From NCBI GenBank assembly GCA_030278955.1, contig JAOANR010000006.1, forward strand, positions 51,860,915-51,924,914: a stretch of 64,000 nt of DNA, given 5' to 3'. This DNA is from Hygrophila difformis. Lineage: Eukaryota > Streptophyta > Magnoliopsida > Lamiales > Acanthaceae. A model generated the notes under the pieces. The model did not search any database. It was not told the origin of the DNA and saw only the letters and a list, made by a program, of their open reading frames with translations. Below, one piece after another: positions 58,381 through 64,000 of this stretch (its first letter is position 1; each line of letters opens with the position of its first letter). The translations under genes and the position numbers were made by a program.

Positions 58381-59206
58381 GAACCACTACTGCAAATCTG
58401 CAATCATGTAAATATAGGGCACTGGAATTGCAAACCTATGTAGTACACAATATGCTCATCAAGCCATGACAGAGACATCCAAGGACACAACAACTGTTGA
58501 GATATCTTACAAGCACTACAACACTAACTATAACACAAGATTTGCTTTATCATTGACACTAATCATTTCCCAGATAATGAATCAAGTTAATGTATGATTT
58601 TATTCTCATGGAGATTAATCATTCTCCAAATAATGAATCAAGTTAATGTATGGTTAACAGTTTAGGACCACATATCCACAATAAACATAGTATTCAGTTT
58701 TTCTTGACCCAAAATAAGATCATATAGCCCACGGCCTCTTTATGTGCCAATTTTAGCTTTGTCATGAGAACGGTGGCTAAAATAAATGTATTCCATATGA
58801 TAATATCCTTGCTTTGGACACTTTCTCTTGGTCAATTGCTTGTTTCCAACTTCTCAATAGATTACGGAGGTAGTACAATACACCTCATTCAATTTGGCAT
58901 AATTCATATCTACTTAACTGCCATACCATGAATTTAGCATTGTCAATACTCTTAAGTAGATTTTAGCCATGCCAATCATCATTTGACATATATAAACCCA
59001 TCATAAATTCCATATAGTAGTAGTGACACTGTACAATCACCATTGCTACCGAGTATCCGACCCGTTATTTAGACTGTATCAATTTTCTTTTACCTTTTCA
59101 TTTAAATTATTTCACAAAATATAAACCTCCAGAAAAGGTAGAAAGAAACTAATATCATTAAGCACGTAGTGGAATCATTAACATTGACTATCTGAGTAGA
59201 ATACCA

Positions 59207-59464
59207 GAATGACTTGTCCATAGCTGGTAAACACAGCAGCAAGTCGTTCCTCAGTAACCTTAATCAAGAGGTAAGAAACCATGTGAATCTTAGACCTGAA
59301 AACAGCGAATGACAATAAAATAAAGATTAATAGATTCATTGGTATTTGACTCACATTTTGGGCAAAGTCAGAGACATAGACAGTTCACCTAATACTGTCT
59401 TCCCTTTGAATCTTAGAAGCTCTGCCACTGGTCCTCTTCCTCCCAGCACTATAGGTTTTCTTCT
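59207..59464 (-). pseudogene. CID-type RRM protein (PABC-interacting) gene fragment
   Basis: Two exon pieces on the minus strand: QKKTYSAGRKRTSGRASKIQ with REDS (59464-59394) and KVTEERLAAVFTSYGQVILV (about 59270-59207). Plant CID8-13 proteins have a basic RRR or KRxxGR segment followed by QREDxIRRTVYVSDID and then a V-TEE-LAALF-CGQVVDCR RRM start (family knowledge). The residues between the two pieces are replaced by diverged or intronic sequence. Fragment only. Confidence 0.65.
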
Positions 59465-59569
59465 GAGAAAAGAAGAGAGCACAATCAGAATTTTAATTAA
59501 TTGAAAAGAGAAATCTGCTTTTTGCACTTCTGTTTGACTATTTTATTGCCTATTGAAGGAGTACACACC

Positions 59570-60023
59570 TGATAAAGGTTATCACGCTTTGAAGCTACGT
59601 TGCATGAAGGGCGCTTCTCTAAAAAACGAGAGGAAAATGCAAGATAAGCAAGAAGCTGTTCAAGTAGAGACAACTTTTCTCATTCACTGGCTTTCACAAA
59701 TGAAAGAAGTTTAAATAAGGGAGAAAAGACAAGATAAGTTGCCTAAATCAGAAAAGCCCCATCCAAGAATATCAACAGCCCAGGTCTCTAATCCTGCCTC
59801 TTCAAGCATGGGAAAAGCATGTCTCCATTCTAAACAGGAGCTGGAGGATAATAAGTGATAAACAGCGAAATGCAGATGGAGGGGCAGTGTTCTTCACAAA
59901 GCCAAATAAAGTTCAAGTACTAAACCTGTCAAAACCATGGGGAAGAAGTACAGGGCCCCCATTGACTTCTGTTTTGGGCTTTATACAGCTACTCATGATG
60001 CTTGTCTTTGACGAACTCAACTG
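59570..60023 (-). pseudogene. Alpha/beta hydrolase gene fragment (three exon pieces)
   Basis: Minus-strand pieces in order: SIMSSCIKPKTEVNGGPVLL with PHGFDR (about 60010-59930), SSCLEWRHAFPMLEEAGLET with WAVDILGWGFSDL (about 59846-59745), and EKRPSCNVASKRDNLYQ (about 59623-59572). The pattern HGFDSSCLEWR...LLEEAGLETWAVDILGWGFSDLE belongs to a plant alpha/beta-hydrolase family. Splice-like junctions separate the pieces. The catalytic Ser, Asp and His parts further downstream are missing. Captured fragment. Confidence 0.82.
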
Positions 60024-60404
60024 TAGATGAAGTAAAACTCAATTGCTAAAATATACTCATCAATTTTATCATATACTGCATGTGCACTGAAGCATCAAAA
60101 TTCAAAACCAGATTACACCTAAAGTGCCAGACCTATAGCCAAATACAGGGCAATTGATTATACAATTGAAATGAGATTACAAGGAAGACAAGAACTACAA
60201 TATAGCAATTAAAGAACACAATCATTTTGCCAAAATGCCACAACTCACATTTTCTTTTGCAAACCAAGCTTGTCGAAAATTAAGGGTTTGTACATTCTCA
60301 CTACGCAGAATTCCTCACTCACTTGTATCTACACCAGATAACGTGCTAATTCCCATAATAAATTCAACAATTCAGATAAACATGGAGTGAAAATATTCTA
60401 CAAT

Positions 60405-60558
60405 ACAGAGCAGATGGCTGAGCCAGGACACTGGTTGAAGCAGGGCCCGAGGTAGATTGCTGGGATGAGGGGGCACTATTTTTCTGCTGTGTGGCATTAT
60501 CCAAGGCTTTACACCCATAGGTGATTAGATGAGCAAAAGGCCAAAGCTTCCAGCCCGC
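60405..60558 (-). pseudogene. Mpv17/PMP22 family exon joined to an unrelated tail
   Basis: The minus strand translates to AGWKLWPFAHLITYG, the signature of Mpv17/PMP22 membrane proteins, where it is usually followed by PVEQRLLWVDCVELIW. Here the frame runs on into CKALDNATQQKNSAPSSQQS and TSGPASTSVLAQPSA, a Ser/Gln-rich sequence from elsewhere. The open junction shows a chimeric exon, possibly at a capture breakpoint. Confidence 0.65.
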
Positions 60559-60688
60559 CTATCAACACAATTGAACAACACAATTGAAGAGATGCATATG
60601 AAAAGATGACAAACTAGTTCAAGCAATCAAGCATTTTAGCTTATGAATAATGGCGTTTTGCCTTTTCTCCAGTAGTTTGTGGAAACTT
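60559..60688. other. Boundary stretch between Helitron interior and repeat copy C
   Basis: No terminus of TC type was recognised here. The shared end of copy C begins at about 60689 (TGGAAACTTTTGACAATTTC). Confidence 0.4.
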
Positions 60689-63600
60689 TTGACAATTTCC
60701 CACACGAGTATTTTCTAAAATAAAAGGATTTAATCCCGGGTTCGATTTTTATTTAATGAAACAGATTTATGAAGGCGGAGTTTGGATTAGGAATATATGT
60801 ATAGGTTGTCACTTTTTTATTACTCGTGTTAAGAAATTGTGGCCCGAAAGCGCACGGTGTCAAAAATTGCAGTAATTTATAGTAAGACCGGATCGTTCAC
60901 TGGAGGATGTGCGATAGAAGCAGGGCCCACGTCATTTTATAAGATTTTCAACTCGGTTACTCGAATCAGTTTGAGAAGTTGACTAACAACTACTTTACTG
61001 AAATTAAGCTAATTAAGAAAACAATTAAAGCTATTCTACAAAACACGTAAAATTCTATTCTAGAATGCAGATAAGTGTAAGCTACAAAGCAGTTAATGTT
61101 AGGTCTAGAAAGCGGGTAATTTTACTCTATGGAAGCAGTAGAATTAATCTAGGAACGCTGTAAATCTAAACTATGCTATCTATGAAGCTGATTTAGAGAA
61201 ATGACAGAATGGACAGGGATAAAAGAATAAAAATTGGACAAGGTTTAGATAAAGCATTATTAAACTTCCATTTTTATACACAGATATTTGTTTGGGATAA
61301 TCCTATCAGACAGCTAATTCTCATGCTCTCAGTACTATGTTCCCTTTAACAGACAGGTACTTACAGTATGAGTTTACATGTTCTTAAGACCACAAATTCT
61401 AAGATACCACATATTCATAATTGCCCCGGCCAGGGTATGTTATTTCATTTGCAGTGGATAAGCAACACCAGACAGTTCATTAGTTGAATTGCCAAGTACT
61501 GCTATCGTTCCCCCATGTCACACCCAAAGAGTCTAATCAAGCCTGAACTATCCCATAACTCTCAAACCTAGAAGCAGTTCCACTACTCTCAAGACAGCTG
61601 AGTGACCTCTAAAGAAAGCATAAATAAAACGGAAAGCGGTAAGGAAGCATTAACAATCCTATCACTCAGAGGTTTTGAAAGAGTTACCCTGGTAGTATAA
61701 GAAGAGCCCCCAGTCAGGATGACCGGAAGTGGATCAAGAATTCCCAGCTCTCGGTGAACTACGTACAGTGTTCACTTCCTTCCGGGTGGTTATGAGTTAC
61801 AAACTAATGAAACGAGCTAACAATTTAGTTTGTTCCGGATGCACTCACTCAGGACTCAAAATTAGGTTTTGTCATAAGAGGATAGCAGTTGAAAGGAACT
61901 CAACCCTATCTTAGAAAATAACCAAGGCCTGAGTGTTGTTCCTCTAGAATTATCCATCACACTGTATTTGAATCCAAGTGGATCCCATCTCGGTGTAATA
62001 GTTAAGACTAGATTCCCAACACACAGCAATTTCGGGAAATAATTGATTCGAAAATCATTCCCTAAACAGGTACTAGACACTCAATAAGAACACAAATCCT
62101 TTCAGTCTAGATGAGACCTAATCGCTGACTATGCTTCTAATTTCCCAAAATCAACCCCCGGTAGAATATGAACTAGTCATAACTGAGGAGTTTATCCCTT
62201 ACTCAGATCCGGATTATGTAAATGAATTTTTGTTGGAAATTTAATACGCAGTATCTGTTTAAATCTAGACTTCTAATGTCCAAGGGAAGGATCCCAAAAT
62301 AATATTGACCACAATATTACATAATATTATCATGCATACGGATATAAGTAAATGTAAAATAAATAACCCAAGATATAGTGGTGGGTAAAGACAGAAGTTG
62401 AGACACAGATATGAAGCAGCCGTGGGGCTAAATATGGTGGCAGAATAATCAGGTGGACTTGCAAACATCTGCTATCCAGTTTCCCAATTACTCTGATAGA
62501 TGAATTGAGAAAGCAGAAACCCTATAATTGCAGTGTCGCTACCAGTTGGGTCCCCACCGTCTGCGATTCAGATAAAAACCTACATGCTTCTTTTCTGCGA
62601 TATGTATCGGCTAATATTGACAGAAATTAACAGATTTATATCACAGATTAGAATTTGGGTTTGGAATTTAAGCTAAAGAAAATAAAACTGTGTCTGGATA
62701 GGAGTCAGCTGAGCAGCTATTATAATCCCGGATGGACGAACCGCCAAGGCTTCCACCTACTACTACTACCCAGACCATACAAAATAACAACTAGTAATGA
62801 ATATTCAGACTACGAGCTAGTTTATCCGTGTGGTAATACTCGCCAACATTAGTCTGATTTATTATTTACTAGTTGTTTCACACAATCACAAGAAAGACAA
62901 AATAAAATGAAATAAAATGAGATTCCTTGCATGAGAGACATTGGTTTCTCATGCACGGGTATGGAATTAATCCATAATTAATGACTTAAATAATCCTTCA
63001 CACCATAATTAATTACAGTCCAGATTATCTGTTTAAGACATTAAGGTTTTGTTTATAGAAAAGTATTTTAATGATAATTGAACAAAAATCCTTTAATCAT
63101 GGTAATTATTGACCTTAATTATTGCTAATCACGATCTTTAATTATTGATTTAAGGGTTCAATCATTTAAGTGGAGAAAATGGAGAATCAAAATTTTGGCA
63201 GCATAACGCCTTATACTGCAATCTTGTGATATTACATCTTAATCCGTGGGATTAAGATGTGAATGATGCAATATAATAGAGGATTAGGAATTTTGAGATT
63301 TAAAGAGATAGGGATCCTGTCGTGAGACCATAAATTGTGTCGCGAACCGAGACTCGTGGCATGGGTATCTCGACAGGATGTTTTTAGAAATTTTTTGTAG
63401 GTTAAGCTCTGTGTCGCTAGACTGGGGTTGTGTCGCGAACCATGGGTTCTCGACAGGAGTCTGGTGCCACAAAGCTTAACTGAAAATTTTCTTAGTGTTT
63501 GGGTCCCAGTCGCTAGAGTTAGGGATTATGTCGCGAGACGTGGCCTCGCGACAGGATGGTCTGGCGACTGGGTTTTCAAAGATTTTAACAAGGCATAATT

Positions 63601-64000
63601 TCCTGTCTCGAAACAAAAGTGTGTCGCGAACCGTGGATTCGCGACAAGGGTTTCTCGACAGAGCCATATCACAAAAATGCAAGAGTTTTGGTTCTCAGTC
63701 GCTAAGCAGGGGTTGTGTTGCGAACCGTGGGTTCTCGACAGGAGTGCCTCGCGACTGAGTTTTTCAAAATATTAAGACAAGTGTCCCTAAGCATCCATGT
63801 CGCGAAACAACCTTGCTGTCGCTAGACGTGGCCTCGCGACAGGAGGAGGTTGGCGACATGGGTGGTTCAGGACATGAGTCAGAAAAGTAAAATGGAACAG
63901 TAGCATGCAAACAGCGTGATCTACCCTATTTCAGATCAAAAAGTGATTCTAACCCAAAATAACCGAACAAGAATTTAAATATACCTAGAACATGCTTGCA
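60689..64000. repeat. Non-coding hairpin-rich repeat, copy C (truncated by the window end)
   Basis: Starts TGGAAACTTTTGACAATTTC. It matches copy A in reverse orientation over its whole visible length, including GAAAGCGCACGGTGTCAAAA near 60855, the GTTACCCTGGTAGTATAAGA block near 61683, the palindromes and the end AACATGCTTGCA. It is closer to A than to B. No ORF of note. The remaining roughly 1.1 kb expected from copy A lies outside the window. Confidence 0.85.
63235..63865. repeat. Nested hairpin array, copy C
   Basis: Opens with CATCTTAATCC pairing with GGATTAAGATG (63235-63260), then units such as TGTCGCGAG pairing with CTCGCGACA (63529-63553) inside CAGTCGC...GCGACTG, and TGTCGCGAACC pairing with GGATTCGCGACA near 63621-63646. 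Same order as in copy A read backwards. Confidence 0.88.

Larger units (their letters stand above)
52483..60688 (-). mobile_element. Gene-capturing Helitron (3' end at 52483; 5' end not in view)
   Basis: On the minus strand the element ends GTGCATTTGCACGG, GCTTTTCAA, CTAG and is followed by T. This is the Helitron 3' signature: a short GC-rich palindrome about 10 bases before a CTRR end, inserted between A and T. Inside are exon fragments of at least six unrelated nuclear genes, all on the minus strand, with intron remnants and no complete gene: Mpv17/PMP22, alpha/beta hydrolase, CID/RRM, RecA, ETG1/MCMBP and threonine dehydratase. Such collections of same-strand, intron-containing fragments are typical of Helitron capture. 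No Rep/helicase sequence is seen, so it would be non-autonomous. The 5' TC end was not found; repeat copy C abuts at 60689 and may have displaced it. Confidence 0.75.

Noticed and set aside
58855..58880. ATTACGGAGGTAGTAC, a single Stowaway-like terminus
   Set aside because: Only one end is visible, with no partner within a reasonable distance.

Overview
The window is nuclear DNA from a flowering plant, most likely a eudicot. The evidence is a spliced 18-exon gene with GT-AG introns, plant-specific families (RALF, DUF247, a plastid-type threonine dehydratase fragment) and a dense nest of plant transposable elements. The species cannot be named from the sequence. Only two host genes look intact or nearly so. 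One is a long TFIIIC-subunit gene (Tfc4/GTF3C3 type, + strand, 9355-21952), rebuilt here as 18 in-phase exons encoding 929 residues. The other is a small RALF-like peptide gene (- strand, 33369-33713) that has lost one of its four conserved cysteines. Coordinates of remnants read by eye are good to roughly 10-30 bases.

Layout. 1-7004 is repeat-rich. An inverted duplication (1-300 against 6012-7004) brackets a 2.7-kb LTR-like unit (1684-4415), and a 690-bp hAT/Ac-like element (6137-6826) sits in the right arm with an 8-bp target duplication. 7005-9354 is the upstream region and probable 5'UTR intron of the TFIIIC gene. Its introns carry a Stowaway MITE and two other MITE-like inserts. 22860-23520 is an unrecognised coding-like remnant. 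23778-33342 is a decayed Ty3/gypsy chromovirus on the minus strand, split by a 4.5-kb non-coding repeat (copy A, about 27361-31827). The RALF-like gene follows immediately.

33957-42576 is a complete, very young Ty1/copia element of Sirevirus type. It has a perfect 5-bp target duplication, LTRs differing at about four positions, a polyprotein with one internal stop, and an extra ORF before the 3' LTR. 43063-45948 holds a DUF247 gene remnant and a truncated minus-strand copia. An Athila-like LTR (45950-47358) with a tRNA-Asp-type primer site follows, then copy B of the non-coding repeat (about 47513-51490).

52483 to at least 60688 is read as a Helitron. It has a hairpin plus CTAG 3' terminus and carries fragments of at least six unrelated host genes, all on the minus strand and with introns retained: threonine dehydratase, MCM-binding protein ETG1, RecA, a CID-type RRM protein, an alpha/beta hydrolase and an Mpv17/PMP22 protein. 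Copy C of the non-coding repeat (60689 to the window end) abuts it.

The most interesting signals are the gene-capturing Helitron; the A/B/C repeat family, whose nested short hairpins keep complementary arms although the arm sequences have changed; and the RALF-like peptide lacking cysteine 3. I found no CRISPR array, rRNA gene or convincing tRNA gene.
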